DNA from: JAXLRU01 sp046330935
Lineage (GTDB): Bacteria; Actinomycetota; Actinomycetes; Actinomycetales; Kineosporiaceae
Direction of reading: 5' to 3'
Length of the DNA stretch: 64,000 nucleotides
Assembly: GCA_046330935.1 (NCBI GenBank)
Contig: JAXLRU010000004.1
Location: forward strand, 124,001-188,000
Shown here piece by piece: positions 42,467-51,745 of the stretch. Position 1 is the stretch's first letter. Each line of letters begins with the position of its first letter. Under the pieces are notes generated by a model, which saw only the letters and a program-made list of their open reading frames with translations, had not been told where the DNA came from and searched no databases. The position numbers and the translations under genes were made by a program.

Positions 42467-44835
42467 GGCGTCCCCGGCCCCGCAGCCACCGCGGGCACGG
42501 GCGGCACCGCCGAAGCAGAACCCGGCGGCTCGGCGTCGAGCAGGCGTTGCACCAGCACGGCGGCGGCGCGGACGAGGTTGGTCCCGCTCGGGAACACGGC
42601 GAGCACGCCCAGCCTGAGCAGCGCGGGGATGTCGTCGGGCGGGATCACCCCGCCGACGACGACGCCGACGTCGGGGCGCCCGGCCGCGGCGAGCTCGGCG
42701 AGCAGGTCGCGGACCAGCGCCAGGTGGCCGCCGGCCAGGGACGACACCCCGACGACGTGCACGTCGGCGTCCACGGCCTGGCCCGCCACCTCGGCGGGGG
42801 TCTGGAACAGGGGGCCCACATCGACGTCGAAGCCGAGGTCGGCGAACGCGGAGGCCACGACCTTCTGGCCGCGGTCGTGCCCGTCCTGGCCGATCTTCGC
42901 GACGAGGATGCGGGGGTTGCGGCCTTCGGCGTCGCGGAACTCCTCGATGGCTTCGGCGAGGGCGGCCGCATCCGAGGCCATCCCCGCCGCGCCCTCGGCG
43001 TCCGGCTCGGGCAGCGAGCGCGCGTACACGCCGCTGACCAGCGTCGGTACCGCGGCGTAGCGGCCGAACACGTCCTCCATCGCCAGGGACATCTCCCCCA
43101 CGGTCGCGCCCGCGCGCGCCGCGTCGACGCAGCGGGCGAGCAGGTTGTGCTCCAGCTCGTCGCCGCCGCGGCGGTCCGACGCCGCACACGCGCGCAGGGC
43201 GTCCAGCGCCGTGAGCACGGCCTCACCGTCCCGCTCCGCGCGCAACCGCGCGAGCTTGGCCAGCTGCTGCCCGCGCACCGCGTCGTTATCGATCTTCAGC
43301 AGCGCGACCGGCGGCTCGTCGTCGACGACGTGGCAGTTCACGCCCACCACCGGCTGCGCGCCCGAGTCGATCCGCGCCTGCGTCGCCGCCGCCGCTTCCT
43401 CGATCCGTCCCTTGACCAGGCCCGAGTCGATCGCGGCGAGCATGCCGCCCGCCCGCTCCACCTCGGCCATGTGCCGCCACGCCGCCCGGGCAAGCTCGGC
43501 CGTCAGCCGCTCCACGTAGGCGGAGCCGCCCCACGGGTCGATCACGCCGGTCACGCCCGTCTCGTGCTGCAGCATCAGCTGGGTGTTGCGGGCGATCCGG
43601 GCGCTCGCGTCGCTGGGCAGGGCCAGGGCCTCGTCGAAGGCGTTCGTGTGCAGCGACTGCGTGTGCCCCTGCACCGCCGCCATCGCCTCGATCGTCGTGC
43701 GGGCCACGTTGTTCAGGGGGTCCTGCGCGGTCAGCGACCAGCCCGACGTCTGGCAGTGCGTGCGCAGGGCCAGCGACTTCGGGTCGCTCGCGCCGAGCTG
43801 GCGCAGCATTGTCGCCCACAGCAGCCGGGCCGCGCGCAGCTTCGCCACCTCGGTGAAGAAGCGCATGCCGATGCCCCAGAAGAACGAGATCCGGGGCGCG
43901 AACGCGTCGAGCGCCAGACCGGCGTCCATGCCCGCGCGCAGGTACTCCAGGCCGTTGGCGAGGGTGTAGCCGAGCTCCAGGTCGGCCGTCGCCCCCGCCT
44001 CGTGCATGTGGTAACCCGAGATCGAGATGGTGTTGAACTTCGGCATCCGCGCCGCCGCGTACGCCATCACGTCGCCCACGATCCGCATCGAGGACGCCGG
44101 CGGGTAGATGTAGGTGTTGCGGACCATGAACTCCTTGAGGATGTCGTTCTGGATCGTGCCCGCCAGCTCCGCCGGGGCGACCCCCTGCTCCTCCGCCGCC
44201 ACCACGTACAGGGCGAGGATCGGCAGCACCGCACCGTTCATGGTCATCGACACGCTCGTGCGGCCCAGCGGGATGCCGTCGAACAGCTCCCGCATGTCGA
44301 GGATCGAGTCGACCGCCACGCCCGCCATGCCGACGTCGGCGCCCACCCGCGGGTGGTCGGAGTCGTAGCCCCGGTGTGTGGCGAGGTCGAACGCCACCGA
44401 CAGGCCGCGCTGCCCAGCCGCCAGGTTGCGCCGGTAGAACGCGTTGGACTCCGCGGCCGTCGCGAAGCCCGCGTACTGGCGGACCGTCCACGGCTGCGTC
44501 GTGTACATCGTCGGATAGGGACCCCGCACGTACGGCGGGGCGCCCGGCACCGTGAGCGCGCTGGGCAGGCCCGCCGCGTCGTCCGCGTCGAGCACGCCCG
44601 GGACGGCGAAGCCCTCCGCCTGCGCGCGGACCAGCAGCTCGGCGTCCGGGCCGGCGGCCTCGCGCCACGCCTGCGCCGAGGGCGCCGGTGGGCGGCGCAG
44701 CGCGACCGTCGACAGGTCGGGGACGGTGCGGCGCCGCGACGCCGCGGGCGTGGCGGGTGCTGCCGGTGCGGGCTGGGGCGGGTGCTGGGGCGGCGCCGGG
44801 TGCGCGTGGCGCGGGTGGGCGGGGGTGAGGGTCAT
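42463..44835 (-). CDS. mutB: Methylmalonyl-CoA mutase large (alpha) subunit
   Basis: B12-dependent rearrangement of (R)-methylmalonyl-CoA to succinyl-CoA, in propionate and odd-chain catabolism. 790 aa from ATG 44835, whose first bases overlap the mutA stop by 4 bp. An extra N-terminal Pro/Ala/His tail of about 40 residues precedes the TIM barrel (YTTQPWTVRQYAGFATAAES, SISGYHMHEAGAT, RTHCQTSGWSLTAQDP). The C-terminal cobalamin domain carries the DxHxxG site GQDGHDRG near residue 652 and SSLAGGH. Confidence 0.96.
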   Translation of the reverse strand: MTLTPAHPRHAHPAPPQHPPQPAPAAPATPAASRRRTVPDLSTVALRRPPAPSAQAWREAAGPDAELLVRAQAEGFAVPGVLDADDAAGLPSALTVPGAPPYVRGPYPTMYTTQPWTVRQYAGFATAAESNAFYRRNLAAGQRGLSVAFDLATHRGYDSDHPRVGADVGMAGVAVDSILDMRELFDGIPLGRTSVSMTMNGAVLPILALYVVAAEEQGVAPAELAGTIQNDILKEFMVRNTYIYPPASSMRIVGDVMAYAAARMPKFNTISISGYHMHEAGATADLELGYTLANGLEYLRAGMDAGLALDAFAPRISFFWGIGMRFFTEVAKLRAARLLWATMLRQLGASDPKSLALRTHCQTSGWSLTAQDPLNNVARTTIEAMAAVQGHTQSLHTNAFDEALALPSDASARIARNTQLMLQHETGVTGVIDPWGGSAYVERLTAELARAAWRHMAEVERAGGMLAAIDSGLVKGRIEEAAAATQARIDSGAQPVVGVNCHVVDDEPPVALLKIDNDAVRGQQLAKLARLRAERDGEAVLTALDALRACAASDRRGGDELEHNLLARCVDAARAGATVGEMSLAMEDVFGRYAAVPTLVSGVYARSLPEPDAEGAAGMASDAAALAEAIEEFRDAEGRNPRILVAKIGQDGHDRGQKVVASAFADLGFDVDVGPLFQTPAEVAGQAVDADVHVVGVSSLAGGHLALVRDLLAELAAAGRPDVGVVVGGVIPPDDIPALLRLGVLAVFPSGTNLVRAAAVLVQRLLDAEPPGSASAVPPVPAVAAGPGTP

Positions 44836-46703
44836 CGCAGGTACCCCGATCGCGTCGCGAGGTGGGTGAGGTCGGCGACGACGTCGTCGCCGTCGAGCCA
44901 GGTCGCATCGGCCCAGTCGTGCTCGGCGCCATCGCCGGTGGGGACGGCGACGACGTGCCGGACGCCGTCCGCGCGCCACCGGGCTGCCAGGGCGCTCGCC
45001 TCCGCCGGGTCGGCGTCGGGGGCCAGGCAGAGCAGCACCGCAGGCGGGGTCGGGCCGCCGTCCGGCGCGGGGGAGATGCCCGCGACGGCGAGCAGCGATC
45101 GGGCCCGGGCCGCCGCCTTCGCCGCCGGACCGCGGCTGCCGAGGGTGGCGATGCGGGCCGTCGCGCCGTCCGGGCTGGCCGAGACGAGCGCCGCGCGGAG
45201 GTCCTCGAACGCCTGGCCGTCGCGGAGCACCGTGCGGCCCGTGGGCGTCGTCGCGGCGTCCGTCACCGTCTCCTCCCGGGCAGCGTCGACCGCGGCGCAC
45301 GGCGTCATGGCCTCCGTGCCGAGGTCGACGAACTCGTTGAGGCCCACCCGCAGCGACGACCGCGTGCGCAGGGCGCGCTCGCGATGCCGGGCGGCGGGGG
45401 CGATCAGCGCGTCCACCACCCCGCAGGCCACGGCGTCGGCGAACCCGCCCGCCCGCTCCACCTGCACCACGACGTCCCACGCGGCGCCCGCGGTGCCGGC
45501 CGTGAGGTGCTCGACGTGCGTGCTGCCCGCCGCCGGATCCACCCCGTGGTGGACGTGAGACTCGGCCATCAGCAGGGTGGACACGTTGCGGGCCAGCCGC
45601 TGCGACGACGCGTCCGCCGTGCCCGAGGCGAGGTCGTGCGGGAGCACCGTGATCGCCCGCGCACCGCCCACCGCCGCGGCGAACGCCGCCACCGTGTACC
45701 GGCCGAGCGTGATCCAGGGGTCGCGCGCCGTGGCGATGCGCGCGCTGGTGACCGCGTGCTGGCGCTGCCCGCCCAGGCGCCGCTGCTCGACGTCCGACAG
45801 CCCCGCCGCGTCCAGCACCCGCCACCACAGCAGCCGCGCCGCGCGCAGCTTGGCGACCGTCGCGAACTCCTGCGTCGTCGCCGCGAACCGGAACGTCACC
45901 AGCCCCGCCGCGACCGCGACGTCCAGGCCCGCGCCCACCAGCCCGCGCAGCGCCGCCGCACCCGCCGCCGTGGCCAGGCCCAGCTCCGTGACGTCGTCCG
46001 CGCCCGCGTCGTGCCAGACGCTCGCGTCGACCGTCACCACCGCCACACCCCGCGCGGCCGCGCGCGCCGCCAGCGACGCGGGCACCGGGCCCGGGTCCAG
46101 GCCCAGGTCGCTGCGCGCCGCCGCCGCGTCGGGGATCCGGTCCAGCAGCGCCTCCGCCACGCGCGGGGCGTCGCTGCGGTCCGCGGTCGTCGTGGCCACC
46201 GCCAGGCCCAAACCCAGCGCGTGCGAGGCCGCCGCGAGCACCCGGCCCGGCGACGTCCCCACGATCCACGCCGACCGCGCACCTCCGCGGGCCGCCGCGT
46301 CCAGCTGCGCGCGGACGTCGTCGGAGTCGGCGTCCACGTACTCGCGGACGTCCCAGCCGGCCAGGGACGAGCCCGTCGGCGTCGCGCCGCGCACGAACGG
46401 CGGCAGGCCCGGCCAGCCCGCCTGCGACGTCGTCCTCTGCGTGGGGCCGTCGGGTGGGGGCCCGTCGGGCCACAGGGCCCGGCGCTCCAGGTCGTCGACG
46501 GCCGCCGCGAGCACCTCGTGGTCGACGTCGTCGCCGGTCACGCCCACGCCCGCGCGGCGCAGGACCTTGCCCGCCAGGCCGCGCCAGCGCTGCGCGCGAT
46601 CGTCGGCGCCGCCGGCGTCGAACGCCTCGCAGGCGACCGGGTCGACGTCGAAGTCGACGTGGCGGGTGGGCGGGGCGGGTGGGGCGGTCGGGGCTGGCGT
46701 CAC
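44832..46703 (-). CDS. mutA: Methylmalonyl-CoA mutase small (beta) subunit
   Basis: Non-catalytic partner of MutB. 623 aa; GTG 46703 with GAGGAG upstream. The mutase-like barrel is diverged (RYTVAAFAAAVGGARAITVLPHD, ARNVSTLLMAESHVHHGVDPAAGS), and the terminal B12-like domain has no DxHxxG His ligand, as expected for the small chain. First gene of the operon; no regulator adjacent. Together the four genes form a complete methylmalonyl-CoA to succinyl-CoA module. Confidence 0.93.
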   Translation of the reverse strand: MTPAPTAPPAPPTRHVDFDVDPVACEAFDAGGADDRAQRWRGLAGKVLRRAGVGVTGDDVDHEVLAAAVDDLERRALWPDGPPPDGPTQRTTSQAGWPGLPPFVRGATPTGSSLAGWDVREYVDADSDDVRAQLDAAARGGARSAWIVGTSPGRVLAAASHALGLGLAVATTTADRSDAPRVAEALLDRIPDAAAARSDLGLDPGPVPASLAARAAARGVAVVTVDASVWHDAGADDVTELGLATAAGAAALRGLVGAGLDVAVAAGLVTFRFAATTQEFATVAKLRAARLLWWRVLDAAGLSDVEQRRLGGQRQHAVTSARIATARDPWITLGRYTVAAFAAAVGGARAITVLPHDLASGTADASSQRLARNVSTLLMAESHVHHGVDPAAGSTHVEHLTAGTAGAAWDVVVQVERAGGFADAVACGVVDALIAPAARHRERALRTRSSLRVGLNEFVDLGTEAMTPCAAVDAAREETVTDAATTPTGRTVLRDGQAFEDLRAALVSASPDGATARIATLGSRGPAAKAAARARSLLAVAGISPAPDGGPTPPAVLLCLAPDADPAEASALAARWRADGVRHVVAVPTGDGAEHDWADATWLDGDDVVADLTHLATRSGYLR

Positions 46704-46905
46704 GTCGGCTCCTCAGGACGGGCACCTCGGTCGACGCCGACGCTAGGCAGGGCCGCTCTCGACGTTCTCGGCGCTGCCTCGGTGCCACCTCGACGCAGGC
46801 TCGCACGGTCCTGGACCGGCGCCACCGGTGTCGGCCCCCCACCCGCCCCAGCGGTTATCCACAGGGCCGCGGCCGGACCCCGACGGATCCGGCACCCTCG
46901 TGCCC

Positions 46906-47949
46906 ATGACGTCACGGTGGAGGGCCGACGACGCGTGGACGGTGCTCGCGCGGCGCCAGGATCACGTCGTGGCCTGGCATCAGCTCCGGGAGTGGGGGTG
47001 GACGCTCGACGACGCGCGGCGCCCCGTCGACAGCGGCCACTGGAGGCGCCTCGAGCCCGGGATCTTCGCCACCACCACCGCGCCACTGTCGGCCCGCGGG
47101 CTCGTGTGGCCGGCGGTGCTCGCCACCCGGGGCGTCGCCTGCGGGGCGACCGCTCTCTGGCTCGCCGGGCTCGACAAGGGGTCGCCCCCGGCCGTCGCCC
47201 CCGTCGAGATCGCCGTCGACTGGACCCGCCGGCTGCGCGCGGACCACCCCTCCCGCACCGTGCACCGCCACCGCGACCTGGCCTCCGCCATCCGGCGCGG
47301 CGCCGACGTGCCGCGGGTGCAGGCCGAGGTCGGCGCGCTCGAGGTCTGTGGGCGCCTGCAACGGGAGGAGGACGCCGTCGCGCTGGTGCTCGCCGTCGTC
47401 CAGCAGCGGTTGTGCACGGTCGAGGAGCTGGGCGCCGCGCTCGCCGCTCATCCCCGCGCGCGGCGACGCGGCCTGATCGGCGAGATGGTCGCCTCCGCCC
47501 GCGACGGCGTCGCCAACCTGCTGGAGCTGCGCTTCGCCCGCGACGTCGAGCGCCGTCACGGGCTGCCCACCGCCAAGCGCAACCACGACCTCGGCACGCC
47601 CGGCGCGCCCCAGGTCGTCGACAACTGGTACGAGGAGTTCGGGGTCGTCGTCGAGCTCGACGGGCAGGTCGCGCACCCCACGCACCTGGCCTTCCGCGAC
47701 CACTCCCGCGACAACCGCAGCGTCGTCCGCGGGCGGATCCCCCTGCGGTACGGCTGGTTCGACGTCGCCGGGCGGCCCTGCGCCGTCGCCGTCCAGCTCG
47801 CCGGCGTGTTCCGGTCCCGCGGGTGCGACGGGCTCACCGTTCCCGTGCGGGCCCGGGTGCCCCGTGCGCTGAGCGGGTGGTCCCGCCGGCGCTCTGGGGA
47901 CGCTTCTCGCGGTATGAGCGCGCGGATGCTCCCCCAAGGCGGCGGCTGA
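46906..47949 (+). CDS. AbiEi/DUF559-like protein with a repeat-derived C-terminus
   Basis: 347 aa from ATG 46906; an in-frame GTG at 46828 would add 26 residues lacking homology. The N-terminal winged-helix part resembles AbiEi-type antitoxin domains (VVAWHQLREWGWTLDDARRP, WRRLEPGIFATTTAPLS). The C-terminal part resembles DUF559/Vsr-type nuclease folds (VELDGQVAHPTHLAFRDHSRDN, with E/D-x-x-x-H residues). Such proteins are common in actinobacteria; a cognate toxin is not next door, so function is open. The last residues, SGDASRGMSARMLPQ, are encoded by repeat copy 3, which appears to have been inserted into the gene end. Confidence 0.75.
   Translation: MTSRWRADDAWTVLARRQDHVVAWHQLREWGWTLDDARRPVDSGHWRRLEPGIFATTTAPLSARGLVWPAVLATRGVACGATALWLAGLDKGSPPAVAPVEIAVDWTRRLRADHPSRTVHRHRDLASAIRRGADVPRVQAEVGALEVCGRLQREEDAVALVLAVVQQRLCTVEELGAALAAHPRARRRGLIGEMVASARDGVANLLELRFARDVERRHGLPTAKRNHDLGTPGAPQVVDNWYEEFGVVVELDGQVAHPTHLAFRDHSRDNRSVVRGRIPLRYGWFDVAGRPCAVAVQLAGVFRSRGCDGLTVPVRARVPRALSGWSRRRSGDASRGMSARMLPQGGG
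47896..47937. repeat. Interspersed dyad repeat, copy 3 (inside a coding region)
   Basis: GGGGACGCTTCTCGCGGTATGAGC core followed by GCGCGGATGCTCCCCC. It matches copies 1, 2 and 4 and supplies the last codons of the 46906-47949 gene, so the element can be read through as protein. Confidence 0.8.
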
Positions 47950-47993
47950 CCTCGCCGGCGCGGGCGGGGCCGCGGGGGCGGGGCACCGCGCGG

Positions 47994-48659
47994 TCAGGCC
48001 TGGTCGGCGAGGACTTCGAGCGTGGGGGCGCGACCGGCCTCGATGTGGGCGAAGGTGAGGGCCTCGGCGAGCCGGTCGTTGCCGTCGCGCAGGGCCGCCA
48101 GGATCGCGGCGTGCTCGTCACCCTGGGCGTGCAGGTCGCGGCTGGACGTCAGGTAGAACAGCCAGGTCATGCGCCCGCCGACGGCGCGCATCACCGAGTC
48201 CATCAGCTCGTTGCCGGCGGCGGCGACCAGGGCCAGGTGGATCGCGCCGTTGGCCTCGGCCTGGACGAGCGGCTCGTGACCGGCGGCCTCCAGGTGCGCC
48301 TCGGCACGGGCGACGGCGGCCTCGAGCTCCTCCAGCGTCCCCCCGGCGCGCACCCGGCGAGCGGCGAGCCCGGCGGCGGCGACCTCCAACCCGAGCCGGG
48401 TGTCGAACACGTCGTGCACGCGCCGCTGCGACCAGGTGGCCACCACCGAGCTGCGCCGCGGCGTCACCTCGACGAACCCCTCGTGCGCGAGCAGCGGCAT
48501 CGCCTCGCGCACGGGCACCCGCGACACGTTCAGCTCCTCGGCGAGGCGCTGCTCGTACAGCACGGTGCCCTGCGCCAGCCGCCCGGTGATGATCCACTCC
48601 CGCAGCGTGCGGTGCAGCTGGGCGCCCAGGGGAAGCGTGGGGCCGTCTCCTCGTGCCAC
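47994..48659 (-). CDS. GntR family (FCD) transcriptional regulator
   Basis: 221 aa, GTG start. N-terminal winged helix at about 10-70 (LREWIITGRLAQGTVLYEQ, LAEELNVSRVPVREAM, LLAHEGFVEVTPRR) and an all-helical FCD domain at about 80-215 with the metal-ligand-like region AIHLALVAAAGNELM. FCD regulators typically bind a palindrome built on GTATAC. Two such sites flank the divergent promoter at the far end of this same locus. Likely a repressor relieved by the compound imported by the ABC transporter. Confidence 0.88.
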   Translation of the reverse strand: MARGDGPTLPLGAQLHRTLREWIITGRLAQGTVLYEQRLAEELNVSRVPVREAMPLLAHEGFVEVTPRRSSVVATWSQRRVHDVFDTRLGLEVAAAGLAARRVRAGGTLEELEAAVARAEAHLEAAGHEPLVQAEANGAIHLALVAAAGNELMDSVMRAVGGRMTWLFYLTSSRDLHAQGDEHAAILAALRDGNDRLAEALTFAHIEAGRAPTLEVLADQA

Positions 48660-48748
48660 CCGTCGCCCTCCCGCCCTCGCCGGACCCGGCCCTGCCGAGC
48701 CCGGCCGAACCTCACCCGGCCCACCGGACGCGAGGGTAGCGCCGCCGC

Positions 48749-49957
48749 TCAGCGCAACTCCCCGCCGTCGGCGACGACGCGCCCACGGTGGACGACGGTG
48801 CGCGGCCGGGGCCGGTCGAGCAGGGCGGTCGCGGCGACCTCGGAGTCGACGAGCACGAGGTCGGCGACGTCACCGACGGCGAACCCGGGACGCGGCGTGC
48901 TCCCCACCCGCGCAAGCGTCGCGTCGTCGACGGTGCGCCCGCCGCGGGAGGCGACGGCGAGCGCCAGCTCCAGGTCGGCTTCGAGGGCGTAGTCCTGGGT
49001 GAAGGCGAGCTGGTAGGCGCGGTCGAGCATGTCGGCGTTGCCGTAGGGCGACCAGTAGTCGCGCTGGCCGTCCATGCCCAGGCCGACGCGCACCCCCGCC
49101 TCGACGAGCGCGCGCACGGGCAGGTCGAGGCCGCTGCCGGGGGCGATGGTGGTGAGGGCGACGTCGAGGCGCGCGATCCGCTCGATCGCCTCCCGCACCT
49201 CCCGCGAGTCCGCGGCCAGGCAGAACGCGTGCGAGATCGTCACGTGCCCCTGCATGCCCAGCGCCTCGACCCGCTCGAGGATGAGGTCGAGGCTGAACAG
49301 CCCCAGCGACCCGCGCTCGTGCAGGTGGATGTCGACGTCCTTGCCGTGCTTGGTGGCGAGCGCGAACACGGTGTCGACGTGGCGCACCGGGTCGCGGTCG
49401 ATCTCGCAGGGGTCGATGCCGCCGACGAGGTCGGCACCCTGGCGCAGCGCCTCGTCCATCAGCTCGGCCGCGCCGCGCTCGAGGTGGATCCCGACCTGCG
49501 GGAACGCGACGATCCGCACGCTCGCCCGGCCGGAGTGGGCCTCGCGGGCGGCGAGCACGCCCTCGAACTTCTCCAGCTTCGAGTCGGCGTCGACCTGGGC
49601 GTGGCTGCGCACGTGCGTGGCCCCCAGCGCGATCGCCGCGCCCAGGGTGTGCGTGGCGCGCTCGGCGACGGACTTCTCGGCGGTGCGCCAGTGCCAGCGG
49701 TCGTTCATGATGCAGCCCCACCGCCCCGGCTCGCCGGTGTGCGGCCGGTAGGGCAGGCCCAGGCGGGTGGAGTCCAGGTGCACGTGGACGTCGGCGAACG
49801 TCGGCAGCGCGACCCGCCCCCCGCCGTCCACGACCGTCGCCCCCTCGGGCACCGCCGCCGTGCCCGCGTCGTGGACGGCGCTCAGCACGCCGTCGGCGGT
49901 GACGAGGTCGACGGCGGGGCCGCCCCAGGGACGGACGTCGGTGATCACGCTGGTCAT
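48749..49957 (-). CDS. Amidohydrolase (cytosine deaminase/N-isopropylammelide hydrolase type)
   Basis: 402 aa from ATG 49957; upstream in-frame residues are low-complexity and rejected. Metal-dependent hydrolase with HVHLDST (first metal HxH site), HSHAQVD-type region, HLHERGSLG, SHAFCLA and the Asp in LGMDGQRDYWSPYG. The order and spacing resemble cytosine deaminase and N-isopropylammelide amidohydrolases. The substrate may be a cyclic amidine, lactam or pyrimidine. Fourth-from-last gene of a transport operon, with the regulator downstream. Confidence 0.85.
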   Translation of the reverse strand: MTSVITDVRPWGGPAVDLVTADGVLSAVHDAGTAAVPEGATVVDGGGRVALPTFADVHVHLDSTRLGLPYRPHTGEPGRWGCIMNDRWHWRTAEKSVAERATHTLGAAIALGATHVRSHAQVDADSKLEKFEGVLAAREAHSGRASVRIVAFPQVGIHLERGAAELMDEALRQGADLVGGIDPCEIDRDPVRHVDTVFALATKHGKDVDIHLHERGSLGLFSLDLILERVEALGMQGHVTISHAFCLAADSREVREAIERIARLDVALTTIAPGSGLDLPVRALVEAGVRVGLGMDGQRDYWSPYGNADMLDRAYQLAFTQDYALEADLELALAVASRGGRTVDDATLARVGSTPRPGFAVGDVADLVLVDSEVAATALLDRPRPRTVVHRGRVVADGGELR

Positions 49958-50080
49958 GGGGGCTCCGGACGGCGAGGGGCGGGCGAGCGTGGGGCACGGC
50001 GAGCGAGAGGGCGGGGACGCCGGTGGCGCGGGTTCCTGTTCCCGCGCCACCGGCTCCTTCCGTCCCCCGAAGTGCGGCGA

Positions 50081-51607
50081 CTACTTGACGGTGACCTCGT
50101 TGAGCACGAACAGGCCGTCGGCGCGCGGCGTCCAGTTCACGTCGGGGTCGACGGCGTAGTCGGTGTTGGGGGTGTAGAGGCCGAGCAGCAGGGCCTGGTC
50201 GATGTTCAGGGTGAACAGGTCCTTGAACACCGCGACCCGGGCGTCACCGGAGACGGTGCGCTGCTTGAGCACGAGATCCTTGGTGTCGGTGCGCTTCGCG
50301 TAGTCGTTCTGGCCGCCCGCGAACATGTTGGTGACGGGCATGTCGCCGTCCATCGTGGAGGGGGCCCAGGTGTTGAGGTAGAGGCCCTTCACGCTGACGG
50401 TGCCGTAGATGATGTTCGACAGGCTCGCCTGGTCCATCCCGAGCATCTTCACCTTGATCCCCACGGCCGAGAGGTACCCCTGGATGGCCTGGGCGACGTC
50501 GGAGGACAGGGGGATCCGGCCGTCGGTGGCGTACTCGAAGGGGATCTCCTCACCCTTGTACCCGGCCTCGGCGAGCAGCGCCTTCGCGCCGTCGGGGTCG
50601 TAGGGGGCGTTGGCGAGGTCCTTCACGAAGCCGTCGACGTTGGGCGCGGTGAACTGGCTGTTCGGGGTGGCGCGGCCGGCGAGGACGCTCTTGCTGATCG
50701 CGTCGAGGTCGATGGCCTTCGAGATCGCCTGGCGGATCTTCACGTTCGCCAGGGGCCCCGAGGTCGAGTTCATGCCGAGGAACGTGACGCCGTTGGACTC
50801 CCGCGACTTCACCGTCACCGACGAGTTGCCGGACAGCCCGTCGACCTGGTTCGGCGAGATGAGGGCGATGTCGAGGCTGCCCGACGCGACGCCGTTGAGC
50901 CGCGCGTTCTCGTCGGCGACGGTCTGGAACGTGACCTTCTCGACCTGCGCCTTCGTGCCCCAGTAGTCGGGGTTGCGCTTGATCACGTAGTCGACGCCGC
51001 GGGTCCAGGAGACGAAGGTGAAGGGGCCCGAGCCGACCGGCGCCTTCGCGAACCCTTCGGAACCGAGCTTGGTGTAGACGGCCTGCGGGACGATCGAGAT
51101 CGCCGTCGTGATGGACGGCCAGGGCGAGAACGGCGCGTTCAGCGTGAAGACGACCGTGCTGTCGTCGGTGCTGGTCACCGACTTCAGCTGCTCCATGTAG
51201 AAGAGGTTGTCGCTCTCCTTGCTCTTGAGCACGGTGTCGTAGGAGAACACGACGTCCTTGGCCGTCAGCGGCGTCCCGTCGTGGAACTTCACGTCGGTGC
51301 GGAGCTTGTACGTCCAGGTGGTGAAGTCGGCCGAGGGCTTCCAGCTCGTCGCGAGCTTCGGGACGATCTTGCCTTCGGCGTCGAGCGCGGTGAGCTGGTC
51401 GAACAGGTTGTAGTAGTAGTTGTAGCCGGCCAGCGACCCCTCCAGCAGCGGGTCGGGCGACTTCTCGGGCTCCGTCACCTGGCCGATGACCAGGTTCTTC
51501 AGTGCCGCCTTGCCGCTGTCGTCGTCCCCGGATCCGCAGGCGGACAGGGCCAGCGCCAAGGTCGCCGTGAGGGCTGCAGCGGCCAGGCGGGTGGTGCGTG
51601 GGTTCAT
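50081..51607 (-). CDS. Oligopeptide-type ABC substrate-binding lipoprotein
   Basis: Captures the substrate outside the membrane for the DppB/C permease. 508 aa; lipoprotein signal peptide (LAAAALTATLALALSAC, lipobox LSAC) with Cys24 lipidated. SBP_bac_5 features are KLATSWKPSADFTTWTYKLR, FHDGTPLTAKDVVFS and the later ALLAEAGYKGEEIPFEY. Substrates for the class range from peptides to nickel and cyclic amines. The permease and ATPase genes are upstream in the same operon. Confidence 0.93.
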   Translation of the reverse strand: MNPRTTRLAAAALTATLALALSACGSGDDDSGKAALKNLVIGQVTEPEKSPDPLLEGSLAGYNYYYNLFDQLTALDAEGKIVPKLATSWKPSADFTTWTYKLRTDVKFHDGTPLTAKDVVFSYDTVLKSKESDNLFYMEQLKSVTSTDDSTVVFTLNAPFSPWPSITTAISIVPQAVYTKLGSEGFAKAPVGSGPFTFVSWTRGVDYVIKRNPDYWGTKAQVEKVTFQTVADENARLNGVASGSLDIALISPNQVDGLSGNSSVTVKSRESNGVTFLGMNSTSGPLANVKIRQAISKAIDLDAISKSVLAGRATPNSQFTAPNVDGFVKDLANAPYDPDGAKALLAEAGYKGEEIPFEYATDGRIPLSSDVAQAIQGYLSAVGIKVKMLGMDQASLSNIIYGTVSVKGLYLNTWAPSTMDGDMPVTNMFAGGQNDYAKRTDTKDLVLKQRTVSGDARVAVFKDLFTLNIDQALLLGLYTPNTDYAVDPDVNWTPRADGLFVLNEVTVK

Positions 51608-51745
51608 CGTGGGCCTCGTTCTCGGATGTGCGGATCGGGACGGCGGGCAGGGGGCATCGCCGGTCGGCGCTGACCGGGGGCTGGATCGGCGGGGCTGGAT
51701 CGGCGGGGCTGAATCGGCGGGGCGGGGCGGCGGGGCGGGAGCGGT

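Noticed and set aside
42463..46842. Single 1459-codon frame across mutA and mutB
   Set aside because: The 5' part is Arg/Gly-rich shadow of mutA; the real mutB begins at ATG 44835.
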